Positions 1 through 7,834 of a stretch of 10,223 bases of DNA are shown piece by piece. The stretch lies in assembly GCA_002327525.1 (NCBI GenBank), contig DCWG01000157.1:1-10223 (forward strand), read 5' to 3'. The notes under the pieces are model-generated. The model made no database searches. It was not told where the DNA came from and saw nothing but the letters and a program-made list of their open reading frames with translations. The DNA is from Gammaproteobacteria bacterium UBA2168 (GTDB lineage Bacteria > Pseudomonadota > Gammaproteobacteria > Pseudomonadales > Azotimanducaceae). The first letter of the stretch is position 1. Every line of letters begins with the position of its first letter. A program made the translations under genes and the position numbers.

Positions 1-624
1 ATGCACGCCATTGTATTGAGCGTTCTCGGATGTTGCGATCAGTGCCTGGGGGTCGTGGTCCACCGCCAGTACCGGAGCAGCACCCAGCGCTTTGGCGGCA
101 ACCGCGAGAATGCCGGATCCGCACCCATAGTCGAGCAGCGAACGTCCGGCGACTACGTGCTTGGCAATCCAGTCGAGGCAAAGCCGGGTAGTGGGATGGC
201 CCCCGGAGCCAAAGGCGAGGCCGGGATCCATCCTAAGCACCCTGCCTTCGAAGCCGTCATCCACCTCGAAGTGATGGGGCGCGATCAGTAGTTCCGGTCC
301 CGCCAGGTACTCACGTACCTCGTCACGCCAGGCATTCTGCCAGTCTGCATCCTCGACAAAATCCACCTGCAGCGGATTGTCCCGCGCGGCCAGGTCACCG
401 ACTGCCTGTTTCAGCGTTGTGATATCGATATCGATGTCGAACAGGGCGCGCAGTCGGTTGCGCGTCCAGGTCGGTGTCTCCCCGGGCTCGGGTTCCACCA
501 CATCGGGCTCTCTGGCGCTGGCCGGCAGGATGTCCACGGAAACCGCGCCTGCTTCGAGCAAAACATCCGACACCTCATCGACGCGAGCTTGCACGACATC
601 GAACGCCACCGATAGCCAGGGCAA
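1..624 (-). CDS. prmA: Ribosomal protein L11 methyltransferase PrmA, C-terminus off the window
   Basis: SAM-dependent methyltransferase that trimethylates ribosomal protein L11 in the cytoplasm. The 208 visible residues begin LPWLSVAFD, matching the usual MPW start of the family, so I place the start at a TTG at 624 with a GAGG Shine-Dalgarno about 8 nt upstream. The N-terminal L11-recognition domain covers roughly residues 1-90. The methyltransferase domain follows with DPGLAFGSGGHPTT (133-146), SAM motif I LLDYGCGSGILAVAA (163-177) and VDHDP (188-192). Two departures from the E. coli pattern are visible: GSGGHPTT replaces GTGTHPTT, and the conserved RLWICPSW-type segment before it reads LLIAPHHF. 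About 85-90 residues should lie beyond the edge (family about 290-300). It lies 22 nt after accB and is probably co-transcribed with aroQ and accB. Confidence 0.93.
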   Translation of the reverse strand, partial: MPWLSVAFDVVQARVDEVSDVLLEAGAVSVDILPASAREPDVVEPEPGETPTWTRNRLRALFDIDIDITTLKQAVGDLAARDNPLQVDFVEDADWQNAWRDEVREYLAGPELLIAPHHFEVDDGFEGRVLRMDPGLAFGSGGHPTTRLCLDWIAKHVVAGRSLLDYGCGSGILAVAAKALGAAPVLAVDHDPQALIATSENAQYNGVH

Positions 625-646
625 CTCGAATCCTCGTCTGACGGCG

Positions 647-1066
647 CTAGGAGATCCGAAACAACGCCTGACCGGTAGCGATGGGTTGCCCGTTCTCCAC
701 CAGTACTTCGGCGATGGTTCCGTCTCCTTCGGCGGTGATTTCATTCATCATCTTCATACTCTCGATGATGCAGACAATCGAACCGGCCTCCACCCGGGCG
801 CCCACCGGCGCGAAAGGTGTCGCATCCGGTTCCGGCGCCACGTAGAAAGTCCCGGCCATAGGCGCCGTGATCATCGCGCCGGCACGCTCCTCAGCCATGG
901 GCGTCACTGGTACCGACAAGGGATCTGCCGCTATCGGCGCCGCCACCACCGGCCTGCTGGTCGGGCGCACAATTCGTACACCCTCGTCTGCGGTTTTTAC
1001 CTCCAGTTCGCTGATACCGGACTCTTCCACCAGTTCGATGAGTTTCTTGATCTTGCGTAGATCCAC
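647..1066 (-). CDS. accB: Biotin carboxyl carrier protein of acetyl-CoA carboxylase
   Basis: Carries biotin between the biotin carboxylase and carboxyltransferase half-reactions that make malonyl-CoA for fatty acid synthesis. The 139-residue product starts MDLRKIKKLIELVEESGISELEV, almost the same as E. coli AccB over this stretch. A Pro/Ala-rich linker follows (about 36-64), shorter than in E. coli, so the protein is about 17 residues below the usual length. The biotinyl domain (about 65-139) has the thumb-like segment APEPDATPF (77-85) and the site ESMKMMNEI with biotinyl lysine K105. The residue two before the lysine is Ser where E. coli has Ala. The start is GTG at 1066 with GGGAG about 7 nt upstream. 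aroQ lies 23 nt upstream. Downstream, accC is absent and prmA follows directly. The family assignment is secure. Confidence 0.96.
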   Translation of the reverse strand: MDLRKIKKLIELVEESGISELEVKTADEGVRIVRPTSRPVVAAPIAADPLSVPVTPMAEERAGAMITAPMAGTFYVAPEPDATPFAPVGARVEAGSIVCIIESMKMMNEITAEGDGTIAEVLVENGQPIATGQALFRIS

Positions 1067-1089
1067 TTCGTTCTCCCAGGAAACTGTAA

Positions 1090-1530
1090 CTAATCGTCGA
1101 TGCGGGCTGCCGCCGCGCTGGCAGCGTATTCGTAACCATCCGCCCCAAGCCCCGTGATTACCGCCACCGCGATATCGCTGAGATAGGAGGTCTGGCGGAA
1201 CGCCTCACGCGCATGGACGTTGGACAGATGGACTTCGATGAAAGGAATGGCAACACTCAAGAAAGCATCCCGCAGCGCGATGCTGGTGTGCGTGAAGGCA
1301 CCCGGGTTGATGATGATGAAGCGTACATCGTCGCGCTTGGCCTGATGCACCGCTTCGATCAATTCGTGTTCCGCGTTGCTCTGAAGGAAGCTCACCTCAT
1401 GAGCAAGCGTGCTCGCGTGCTGGGCGATACGCGTATTGATCTCCTCCAGCGTATCCGTGCCGTATATTTCAGGCTCCCGCGTTCCGAGCAGGTTGAGGTT
1501 GGGACCGTGCAGGACCAGTATGCGGGCCAT
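1090..1530 (-). CDS. aroQ: Type II 3-dehydroquinate dehydratase
   Basis: Cytoplasmic enzyme of the shikimate pathway, converting 3-dehydroquinate to 3-dehydroshikimate, usually as a dodecamer. The 146 residues match the family's normal length. All expected active-site residues are visible: R18 and Y23 in the flexible lid (GTREPEIYG), N75-P76-G77, H81 and D88 in [16 protein letters not shown]99 and H101 in EVHLSN, then R108 and R112. The numbering coincides almost exactly with the Mycobacterium tuberculosis enzyme. The ATG at 1530 has GGAG 6 nt upstream. aroQ is the first gene of the tight aroQ-accB-prmA run, an arrangement common in Gammaproteobacteria. The 99-nt gap to dsbD holds AT-rich patches but no promoter I would defend. 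Confidence 0.97.
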   Translation of the reverse strand: MARILVLHGPNLNLLGTREPEIYGTDTLEEINTRIAQHASTLAHEVSFLQSNAEHELIEAVHQAKRDDVRFIIINPGAFTHTSIALRDAFLSVAIPFIEVHLSNVHAREAFRQTSYLSDIAVAVITGLGADGYEYAASAAAARIDD

Positions 1531-1629
1531 GGCCGTCTCCGTGCGACTTTGCGTGGCAAGGCCGTGATTGTCGCAGAACGCCTACGGCGATACCAGCCCA
1601 TATAGGTGCATTTTAAGCGAAGTTACGGG

Positions 1630-3516
1630 TCAGTTAGCGGCAATTTGCCTGGAGTTTCCATCATAGACCTGATTCAGCACAGCCTCTAGATGGGTCGAAA
1701 GGGTATCCGCATCGACTTCTCCCTGGATCCTAAATTCGGCGATCTCGTCACCATCGTTCCCAAAAAAAACCAGGCTCGGGGGGCCGAATAGCCCATAGGC
1801 CTCCAGCAACGCCTTGTCTTCGTCGTCATTGCGGGTGACGTCCGCGCGCAGCAGATGAAAAGCCCTGAGACCCTTGGCGACGGCCGGATCCGGAAATACC
1901 CTGCGTTCCATGACCTTGCAGGACACGCACCAGTCGGCATAGAGGTCGAGCAGGGCAGGTCGGCCATCGGCCCGTGCCCGGCGCACCTCTCCATTCAACT
2001 CATTGAGAGTCTTCACCGGATGCCACACCACTTCGGTTTGCACGGGTGCACCCTGCGTCACGCCGGATCCCTGTACCAGATTATGCAGCGGCCTCAACGG
2101 ATCCTCCGCACCGCTCGCAGCACCGATGAATAGCAGCACTCCGTAGATCAGGCTGAACACACCCGATGCTTTCCAGAGTTGCGCCCAACCTCGCCGCTCG
2201 TTGAACTCGAGCGCGCCGAGGTACACGCCGCTGCCAATCAACAGCGCCGACCAGAGCAGGAGCGTTGATGCGGGCGGTATCACCCTCTCCAGCAGCCAGA
2301 TCGCGACGGCCAGCAATCCCACGCCAAACACGGCCTTCACCGACTCCATCCACGCACCGGCCTTTGGCAGCAATTGACCACCGGTCGCGCCGATGGCAAG
2401 CAGCGGCAGGCCCATCCCCAGGCCCAGGGCCAGCAGAGCGAGCCCCCCAAGCACCGCGTCCTCAGTGGTGCTGATGTAAACCAGGGCGCCTGCCAGAGGT
2501 GCCGATACGCAGGGGGAAACCACCAGGCTCGACAGCGCGCCCATGATGAACACGCCCACATACTTGCCGCCCTTGTGCTGATCGCCAATGGCATTGATGG
2601 CGTTCTGCCACTTTGCCGGTAACTGGAGTTCGTAGAATCCGAACATCGACAACGACAGGGCGACGAAGACGATCGCGAAGGTCACCAGAACGGCAGGCGA
2701 CTGGAGTGCCGCCTGCAGATTGAGGCTGGCGCCGAACAAACCCATCAGCGTGCCAACAAATGCAAAAGTGAGCGCCATGCCAAGCACGTACGCCAGTGAC
2801 AGCCCGAACGCGCGGCCGCGCGTCAGCTGCGCCCATTCTCCCACGATGATGCTGGAGAGAATGGGTACCATGGGCAGCACACAGGGCGTGAAGGTGAGCG
2901 CCACGCCAGCAGCGAAAAAAAGCGCCAGGGCGGTCAGCAGACTGCCCCCGGAGAGGAGTGAAGCGAGCTGTTGTTCTTCGCTCACACCCACGGGAAGTAC
3001 GGCTGTACCCGAGGCGGCCGAAGTACCTCTATCGGCTCCGCTCACCGGCATACTCACCCATTTGAGTTCGGGCGGATAGCACAAGCCCGCATCGGCACAG
3101 CCCTGATAGGAAATGCCCACCTGAATCGTGCCACTATCGCCGGCGGTTACTGGAATTCGTGCCGTGGCCTGGTGATAGTAGACTTCTACCTCGCCGAAGT
3201 ACTCGTCGACCTTGCGCTTACCGGGAGGAATCTCGGGCGACCCAAGCACGACACCGGATCCTTGCTCGGCTTCGAAACCGAAACGATGCCGGTACAGGTA
3301 GTACCCATCCGGCATGTCCCAACGAGCCTGCAGCGCGCCATCCGGCCCCGTTTCCGTCGACAGCACGAACGCCTCGTCAACGGGCAGGAATTCGCGTTTC
3401 TCATCGAGCCAGCCATCCAGTACCACATCGCCGAGATCGAGATCTGCCGCCAGCACGGCCGGCTGCCCGAAAGCCAGCAGTATCAGGCAGGCGAATTGTC
3501 TGCTATGTCGTTTCAG
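1630..3516 (-). CDS. dsbD: Thiol:disulfide interchange protein DsbD
   Basis: Inner-membrane protein that moves electrons from cytoplasmic thioredoxin to periplasmic reductases such as DsbC and to cytochrome c maturation. With the start chosen here it has 628 residues (E. coli 565). Order: signal peptide (MKRHSRQFACLILLAFGQPAVLA), periplasmic alpha domain with YQGCADAGLCYPP (C140, C146), a multi-helix membrane domain with FTPCVLPMVPIL (C212) and SPCVSAPLAG (C336), and a C-terminal thioredoxin-like domain with DLYADWCVSCK (C530, C533) and a cis-Pro loop GPPSLVFF. All six redox cysteines are present. Start choice: the first ordinary start in frame is GTG at 3456, but it falls at the expected signal cleavage site and would remove the export signal. 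The CTG at 3516 gives a normal signal peptide and has GGGGA 7 nt upstream; a TGA closes the frame above it. The family is certain, the start is inferred. Confidence 0.93.
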   Translation of the reverse strand: MKRHSRQFACLILLAFGQPAVLAADLDLGDVVLDGWLDEKREFLPVDEAFVLSTETGPDGALQARWDMPDGYYLYRHRFGFEAEQGSGVVLGSPEIPPGKRKVDEYFGEVEVYYHQATARIPVTAGDSGTIQVGISYQGCADAGLCYPPELKWVSMPVSGADRGTSAASGTAVLPVGVSEEQQLASLLSGGSLLTALALFFAAGVALTFTPCVLPMVPILSSIIVGEWAQLTRGRAFGLSLAYVLGMALTFAFVGTLMGLFGASLNLQAALQSPAVLVTFAIVFVALSLSMFGFYELQLPAKWQNAINAIGDQHKGGKYVGVFIMGALSSLVVSPCVSAPLAGALVYISTTEDAVLGGLALLALGLGMGLPLLAIGATGGQLLPKAGAWMESVKAVFGVGLLAVAIWLLERVIPPASTLLLWSALLIGSGVYLGALEFNERRGWAQLWKASGVFSLIYGVLLFIGAASGAEDPLRPLHNLVQGSGVTQGAPVQTEVVWHPVKTLNELNGEVRRARADGRPALLDLYADWCVSCKVMERRVFPDPAVAKGLRAFHLLRADVTRNDDEDKALLEAYGLFGPPSLVFFGNDGDEIAEFRIQGEVDADTLSTHLEAVLNQVYDGNSRQIAAN

Positions 3517-3675
3517 TGTCTTGTCCCCATGATTGGATCCTGGAGTGTCGGTGAGTCAGCCCCAAATGCTCCGACCAGCACCGCGCCATTAAGCTCGTTG
3601 GGTTCCTCGTATTGAACCGCCGGACTTCTTACGGGCAATATAGCCCGCCACCGTCCCACCAACCGTGAATGCTCG
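3517..3675. promoter_or_regulatory. Divergent intergenic region with inverted repeat
   Basis: This stretch separates dsbD (leftward) from the lipoprotein gene (rightward) and must hold both promoters. An inverted repeat CGGGC-AATATA-GCCCG lies at 3632-3647. Read rightwards, TTGAAC (3612-3617), an 18-nt spacer and CAATAT (3636-3641) form a weak sigma70-like pair for the lipoprotein. Read leftwards, the same repeat contains TATATT, a good -10 match, but with no convincing -35. The overlap of the repeat with both -10 candidates would suit an operator, which is inference only. Confidence 0.3.
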
Positions 3676-4359
3676 TTGGATTTTAGGCAAAAACCGCTCA
3701 TTTGGCTCCTGATTGCGCTCAGCATCCCGGGCTGCGAACTCTCTGCTCCCGAAAAGCAAGCCCCGCTCCCGGCTTCCGTCGAACCCGCGGTGGAGCGCTA
3801 CATCGACACCTCCCTGCTCATCTCGCTACTCGATCAGGCAGCCGACGCCTACGATCAGGACCAACTCACCTATCCAGAAGCCGGCAGCGCGGTGAGTCTG
3901 TACAACGAGGTGTTGGCATATCAACCCGACAATGCGGAAGCCCTGCGCGGCCTCGAGCGGGTGGTGGAGCGCTATGTGCAACTGGCGCTCGAAGCGGCAG
4001 AGCGTGGCCACTTGGCGCGCGCACGATCCATGCTGGCCCGTGCCCGCCTCGTGGATGCGGATCACGCCGCCATCCAACCCACCGCCACACAGATTCAGCT
4101 TTTTACCGACGCCAATCGTTCGCGCATGTCCCTGAGCAAGCGGGGCCTGACCGAAAGAGATTCTACGCTGAGCGCATCACTCACCGAATACGGCACCGCT
4201 GCCAAGCAAGGTAACTGTCGTGCCACAATACGCGCACGCAACGATGCGGAAGGGCGTTGGATCTACCAGCAGTTGAACCGCGGCGAGGGCAACGGCCGCA
4301 TCCGTGCCGCCTTCCAGATCGCCTCGCCGCCGTCCGTCGAGATGATGTGTTTCGACTGA
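3676..4359 (+). CDS. Putative TPR-like lipoprotein of unknown function
   Basis: 227 residues. The N-terminus is a lipoprotein signal: basic start (RQK), hydrophobic core IWLLIALS and an acceptable lipobox IPGC with the lipidated cysteine at C20. Residues about 67-133 are helical and TPR-like, with the typical pattern SAVSLYNEVLAYQPDNAEAL followed by a second helical pair (RYVQLALEAAERG, ARARSMLARARLVDADHAAI). The C-terminal part (about 180-227) has two cysteines (C181, C225) that could form a disulfide in the periplasm. The start is a TTG at 3676 without a clear Shine-Dalgarno. It was chosen because it gives a complete signal peptide and no ATG or GTG lies just upstream in frame. It sits 134 nt before the DUF2333 gene in the same direction, which suggests a shared envelope role. 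I cannot name a function. Confidence 0.78.
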   Translation: MDFRQKPLIWLLIALSIPGCELSAPEKQAPLPASVEPAVERYIDTSLLISLLDQAADAYDQDQLTYPEAGSAVSLYNEVLAYQPDNAEALRGLERVVERYVQLALEAAERGHLARARSMLARARLVDADHAAIQPTATQIQLFTDANRSRMSLSKRGLTERDSTLSASLTEYGTAAKQGNCRATIRARNDAEGRWIYQQLNRGEGNGRIRAAFQIASPPSVEMMCFD

Positions 4360-4451
4360 TTGGCAAACGCGCAAACTAACTTCGGAGGCGCTGCGACTAT
4401 TCAAATGGAGCATCATCCGCCCGGCGCTCGCTTGCCCTGTCCCCATGAGGC

Positions 4452-4469
4452 GGGGTAGCGTTCTACCCC
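4452..4469 (+). other. Perfect 7-bp hairpin before the DUF2333 gene
   Basis: GGGGTAG, loop CGTT, CTACCCC. The stem has no mismatch and lies 24 nt before the DUF2333 start, between two probably co-transcribed genes. No T-run follows, so a plain intrinsic terminator is unlikely. An mRNA stability element or an attenuator of the downstream gene is possible. Confidence 0.45.
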
Positions 4470-4493
4470 TGAAAGGCGACTCATAGAACCGCA

Positions 4494-5528
4494 ATGAACT
4501 GGAAGTTCTGGGAAAACGACATGGAGGAGATAAGCACCATCGCCGGCTGGACCGCGCGCGGGCTCGGCGGGCTGATGGGCACCTACCTTCTGATATGCAC
4601 GGTGCTCGCCTGGTGGTGGGACGACGAGAGTGACACCTTTGACGTCGCCGAACACGCCCGCAGCCAGGCCGCTGGCGCCAATCGATCCGTCGTCACCGGG
4701 TACACGGTCACCGCCACTCTGGAGCGCATCGCCAACACACTGCTGGAGAAACGCGGCGGTTATCTCTCCAACGACCTGTTCCCGCCTGGTATCTGGATGG
4801 ACAACGTCCCCAATTGGGAATTCGGCGCGCTGACTCAGGTGCGCGATACGGCACGCGCCTTCCGAATCGATTTCTCGCGCTCACAGAGTCAGTCCATAGA
4901 AGACCCGGATCTGTCAGAGGCGGAAGGTAAGTTCTTTTTCGATAATTCGAGCTGGGCCTTCCCTGCCACCGAAAGTGAGTACACGGACGGAATCAATCTG
5001 CTGTCCTCCTACCTCGACCGTCTGGCTGACCCCATGCAGCCCAGTGCCCAGTTCTACGCCAGGGCCGACAACCTGCAACAGTGGCTGCAGGGCGTGGAAA
5101 CCCGCCTCGGCAGCCTGTCCCAACGGCTCTCGGCCAGCGTCGGCAAACGCCAGCTCAACATCGACCTGGCCGGAGACGCGGCTGCCACGCAGGCCACCGA
5201 GGTCCCGAGCGAGCAGGAATTCAAAACCCCCTGGCTTGAGATCGACGATGTCTTTTTCGAGGCCCGCGGACAAACCTGGGCACTGATTCACCTGCTTGGC
5301 GCCATGGAGAAGGACTTCAGCGACGTGCTGGACAAGAAGAATGCGCGCGTTTCACTACGCCAGATCATCCGAGAACTGGAACCGACTCAGAACACTGTGT
5401 GGAGCCCCATGATCCTGAACGGCGATGGTCTGGGTTTTCTCGCCAACCACTCGCTGGTGATGGCATCCTACATCTCACGTGCCAACGCGGCCATAATCGA
5501 CCTGCGGACATTGCTGGCGCAGGGCTGA
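4494..5528 (+). CDS. DUF2333 family single-pass membrane protein
   Basis: 344 residues. A short cytoplasmic N-terminus is followed by one membrane helix (about 25-42, GGLMGTYLLICTVLAWWW), then a large, probably periplasmic domain. The segment GGYLSNDLFPPGIWMDN (about 88-104) with the following NWEFGALTQVRD is what I recognise as DUF2333, a family of uncharacterised, mostly gammaproteobacterial proteins. The rest is largely helical, including a probable coiled stretch around LQQWLQGVETRLGSLSQRL. The ATG at 4494 gives the complete membrane helix. Its Shine-Dalgarno is poor, as the nearest AAAGG is about 17 nt away; a second ATG at 4521 is an alternative. The preceding lipoprotein gene is a likely partner. 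The molecular role is unknown. Confidence 0.85.
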   Translation: MNWKFWENDMEEISTIAGWTARGLGGLMGTYLLICTVLAWWWDDESDTFDVAEHARSQAAGANRSVVTGYTVTATLERIANTLLEKRGGYLSNDLFPPGIWMDNVPNWEFGALTQVRDTARAFRIDFSRSQSQSIEDPDLSEAEGKFFFDNSSWAFPATESEYTDGINLLSSYLDRLADPMQPSAQFYARADNLQQWLQGVETRLGSLSQRLSASVGKRQLNIDLAGDAAATQATEVPSEQEFKTPWLEIDDVFFEARGQTWALIHLLGAMEKDFSDVLDKKNARVSLRQIIRELEPTQNTVWSPMILNGDGLGFLANHSLVMASYISRANAAIIDLRTLLAQG

Positions 5529-5539
5529 CCATTGGCACA

Positions 5540-5555
5540 AAGCGATCGCCCGCTT
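5540..5555 (+). terminator. Weak candidate terminator after DUF2333
   Basis: AAGCG, loop ATCGCC, CGCTT, starting 12 nt after the DUF2333 stop and followed by CGTTCATTT, a loosely T-rich stretch. The stem is short (5 bp), so this is only the best local candidate. Confidence 0.25.
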
Positions 5556-5687
5556 CGTTCATTTCCGCCAAAACGCCTAAGTTAGCTGTTTAATCGGCGA
5601 TTGCGTACCGGTATGATGTGCGCCGCCAGCGGGCGGGGTCCGAAAAAAATCAACCAGTTATCTGCTTATATCCGCGTGTTCTCATCA

Positions 5688-5717
5688 TGAACAACGGGCT
5701 TTCTTGGGTTTTATACT
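5688..5717 (+). promoter_or_regulatory. Candidate sigma70 promoter of hppA
   Basis: TGAACA (5688-5693, 4 of 6 to consensus), an 18-nt spacer and TATACT (5712-5717, 5 of 6). Transcription would start near 5724 and leave a leader of about 36 nt with the hppA ribosome binding site AAGGGA (5748-5753, 6 nt before the ATG). The remaining upstream region (5556-5687) holds one GC hairpin (5623-5636) followed by an A-run, and no riboswitch that I recognise. Confidence 0.35.
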
Positions 5718-5759
5718 CTGCACCGGTTTGGCACCTGTGAGGAATTCAAGGGATCCAAT

Positions 5760-7793
5760 ATGACTGACATCAACCTGCTACCGCCGATATTCGGCGTGAT
5801 CGGGCTCATCGCCGCGATTCTGATCTACGGAATCGTCAAGCGCTACGACGAAGGCGCGGACGACATCAAGAAGATCGCAGATCTGATTCACGCGGGCGCC
5901 ATGGTCTTCATGCGCCGCGAGTACACCATGCTCGCCCTGTTCGCTGGTGTTCTGCTGCTGCTGCTGTACTTTTCGCTGGGCAGAGAGACATCCGTCGCTT
6001 TTCTGATCGGCGCGCTGTCATCGGCCAGCGCCGGCTGGTTTGGCATGTACACCGCCACCAAAGCAAACGTACGCACCACGCACGCCGCCCACACCCAGGG
6101 CCAGACGCAAGCGTTGTCAGTGGCTTTTTTCGGCGGTTCGATCATGGGCCTGGCGGTTGCCTCACTCGGCCTGCTGGGACTCGGCATCACCTACTATATC
6201 TTCGGTGGCGATCCTGAAACCGCGCACAACATTCACGGCTTCGGCATGGGTGCCTCGGTCGTGGCGCTGTTCTCTCGTGTCGGCGGCGGCATCTACACCA
6301 AGAGCGCAGACGTCGGCGCAGATCTCGTCGGCAAGCTGGAAGCCGGCATCCCGGAGGACGATCCCCGCAACCCGGGCGTGATCGCCGACAACGTCGGCGA
6401 TAATGTAGGCGACGTGGCCGGTATGGGCTCCGACATTTTCGAGTCCTATTGCGGTTCCATGATCGCCACCATCGCCATCGCCTCCACACTGAGTGCCGTG
6501 GCCGTGAGCCAGCTCGCGCCCGGCATGAGTGAAGGCGACGGCAAAGCTGCACTCATGTTCCTACCGCTGGCACTGGCCTCCGTGGGTCTGATCTGTTCGA
6601 TCATCGGCATCGGCATCGTGCGCACCCGCTCCAGCTCCTCCCCCGCGCTCGCGTTGCGTATCGGCATGGTCGGCACACCGATACTGTTCATCGCTGTCAG
6701 CTATTTCACGGTGGGTCAGATCGGTATCAGCTCCAACATCTGGTGGGCGGTGGTCTTTGGCTCCGTCGGGGGCGTGATCATTGGCCTCGTCACCGAGTAC
6801 TACACCTCTTCCCGCCCCGTGGTCCGCATCGCCGAGGCTGGCGAAACCGGACCCGCCACCGTGATGATCACGGGGCTCGCCGTGGGCATGCAATCCGTCG
6901 TGATTCCGCTGCTTGCCATCTGCGGGATCATCTGGATCTCTACGACGCTGGCCGGCCTCTACGGTGTAGGCATCGCCGCTGTCGGCTTGCTCGCAACCGT
7001 GGGCATGACCATGGCGGTGGACGCCTACGGTCCCGTTGCGGACAACGCGGGCGGGATCGCCGAGATGGGTGGCCTGGGGGAGGAAACACGGGCCATCACC
7101 GATTCACTGGACGAACTCGGCAATACGACCGCCGCCATGGGCAAGGGTTTCGCCATCGGCGCTGCCGCACTTGCAGCGCTCGCTATCATCGCCGCATTTG
7201 TCGAGACGATATCCTTCTCCACCGGTGACGATTTCGTGCTTCACATCGGTAGTCCGAACGTACTGATTGGGCTGTTCATCGGCGGCCTCGTGCCGTTTCT
7301 GATCGCGTCCATCACCATGACCGCCGTCGGGGATGCGGCCATGGACATGATCCAGGAGATTCGTCGCCAGTTCCGCGAGATTCCGGGTCTGATGGAAGGC
7401 AAGGCAGAACCTGACAGCGCCAAGTGCATTGACATCGCCACCTCCGCCGCACTCAGGCGCATGCTGTTGCCCGGTGCCATCGCCGTGGCGGTGCCGCCGA
7501 TCGTTGGTTTTGGCATCGGTCCGGACGCGCTCGGCGGCACCCTGGGCGGTGCGCTGCTCGGATGCGTGCTGCTCGCACTCACCATGGCCAACGCCGGCGG
7601 TGCCTGGGACAACGCCAAGAAGTATGTCGAGAAGGGTAACCTCGGGGGCAAGGGATCAGACGTACACGCTGCGACGGTAGTCGGTGATACTGTGGGTGAC
7701 CCGTTCAAAGACACCTCCGGCCCCAGCATGAACATCCTGATCAACGTGATGGCGATTGTGAGCCTCGTTATCGCACCGTTGCTGGTCGACTGA
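5760..7793 (+). CDS. hppA: Membrane-bound ion-pumping pyrophosphatase, K+-dependent, probably Na+-transporting
   Basis: Homodimeric inner-membrane enzyme that couples pyrophosphate hydrolysis to cation export. The 677 residues form about 16 membrane helices, the normal size. The catalytic site is complete: [11 protein letters not shown] (185-194), the Asp-rich [12 protein letters not shown] (210-221), [12 protein letters not shown] (421-432), and the C-terminal [14 protein letters not shown] (611-624) with [15 protein letters not shown] (642-656). The potassium determinant reads [10 protein letters not shown] (454-463): A458 and G461 occupy the positions that are Lys and Thr in K+-independent enzymes, so K+ dependence is expected. 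The gate segment DIFESY puts Glu at 228, the position seen in Na+-pumping bacterial enzymes; plant-type H+ pumps have it one helix turn later. Pump specificity is inferred from these residues; a dual Na+/H+ pump cannot be excluded. The ATG has AAGGGA 6 nt upstream. It appears monocistronic. Confidence 0.97.
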   Translation: MTDINLLPPIFGVIGLIAAILIYGIVKRYDEGADDIKKIADLIHAGAMVFMRREYTMLALFAGVLLLLLYFSLGRETSVAFLIGALSSASAGWFGMYTATKANVRTTHAAHTQGQTQALSVAFFGGSIMGLAVASLGLLGLGITYYIFGGDPETAHNIHGFGMGASVVALFSRVGGGIYTKSADVGADLVGKLEAGIPEDDPRNPGVIADNVGDNVGDVAGMGSDIFESYCGSMIATIAIASTLSAVAVSQLAPGMSEGDGKAALMFLPLALASVGLICSIIGIGIVRTRSSSSPALALRIGMVGTPILFIAVSYFTVGQIGISSNIWWAVVFGSVGGVIIGLVTEYYTSSRPVVRIAEAGETGPATVMITGLAVGMQSVVIPLLAICGIIWISTTLAGLYGVGIAAVGLLATVGMTMAVDAYGPVADNAGGIAEMGGLGEETRAITDSLDELGNTTAAMGKGFAIGAAALAALAIIAAFVETISFSTGDDFVLHIGSPNVLIGLFIGGLVPFLIASITMTAVGDAAMDMIQEIRRQFREIPGLMEGKAEPDSAKCIDIATSAALRRMLLPGAIAVAVPPIVGFGIGPDALGGTLGGALLGCVLLALTMANAGGAWDNAKKYVEKGNLGGKGSDVHAATVVGDTVGDPFKDTSGPSMNILINVMAIVSLVIAPLLVD

Positions 7794-7805
7794 TCGGGTA
7801 GTCCC

Positions 7806-7834
7806 GAGGAAAGCGCGCGACGCGCGCTTTCCTC
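7806..7834 (+). terminator. Strong hairpin terminator of hppA
   Basis: A perfect 13-bp stem, GAGGAAAGCGCGC paired with GCGCGCTTTCCTC around the 3-nt loop GAC, 12 nt after the hppA stop. No clean T-run follows (TCGCCTC), so it may act as a 3'-end-stabilising structure or with Rho. Position and stability make the end of the hppA transcript the natural reading. Confidence 0.7.

Noticed and set aside
377..1060. 227-codon plus-strand open frame over accB and prmA
   Set aside because: Antisense to two confidently identified genes; the translation has low-complexity Arg/Ser/His content and no family features.
2971..3615. 214-codon plus-strand open frame over dsbD
   Set aside because: Lies opposite the conserved DsbD alpha domain and has no recognisable domain.
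3513..3725. 70-codon minus-strand frame upstream of dsbD, overlapping its start
   Set aside because: Crosses the divergent promoter region and overlaps the lipoprotein start and the dsbD signal peptide; composition and context do not support a gene, though its last ATG (3530) is relevant to the dsbD start question.
5623..5636. CCGCC-AGCG-GGCGG hairpin upstream of hppA as a terminator
   Set aside because: It is followed by an A-run, not a T-run, on the plus strand; on the minus strand the T-run precedes the stem, so it fits a terminator in neither direction.
5556..5759. Fluoride or sodium riboswitch in the hppA leader
   Set aside because: I looked for conserved cores such as the fluoride motif's CTGATG-CTCCTAC end and found none; the predicted leader is only about 36 nt.
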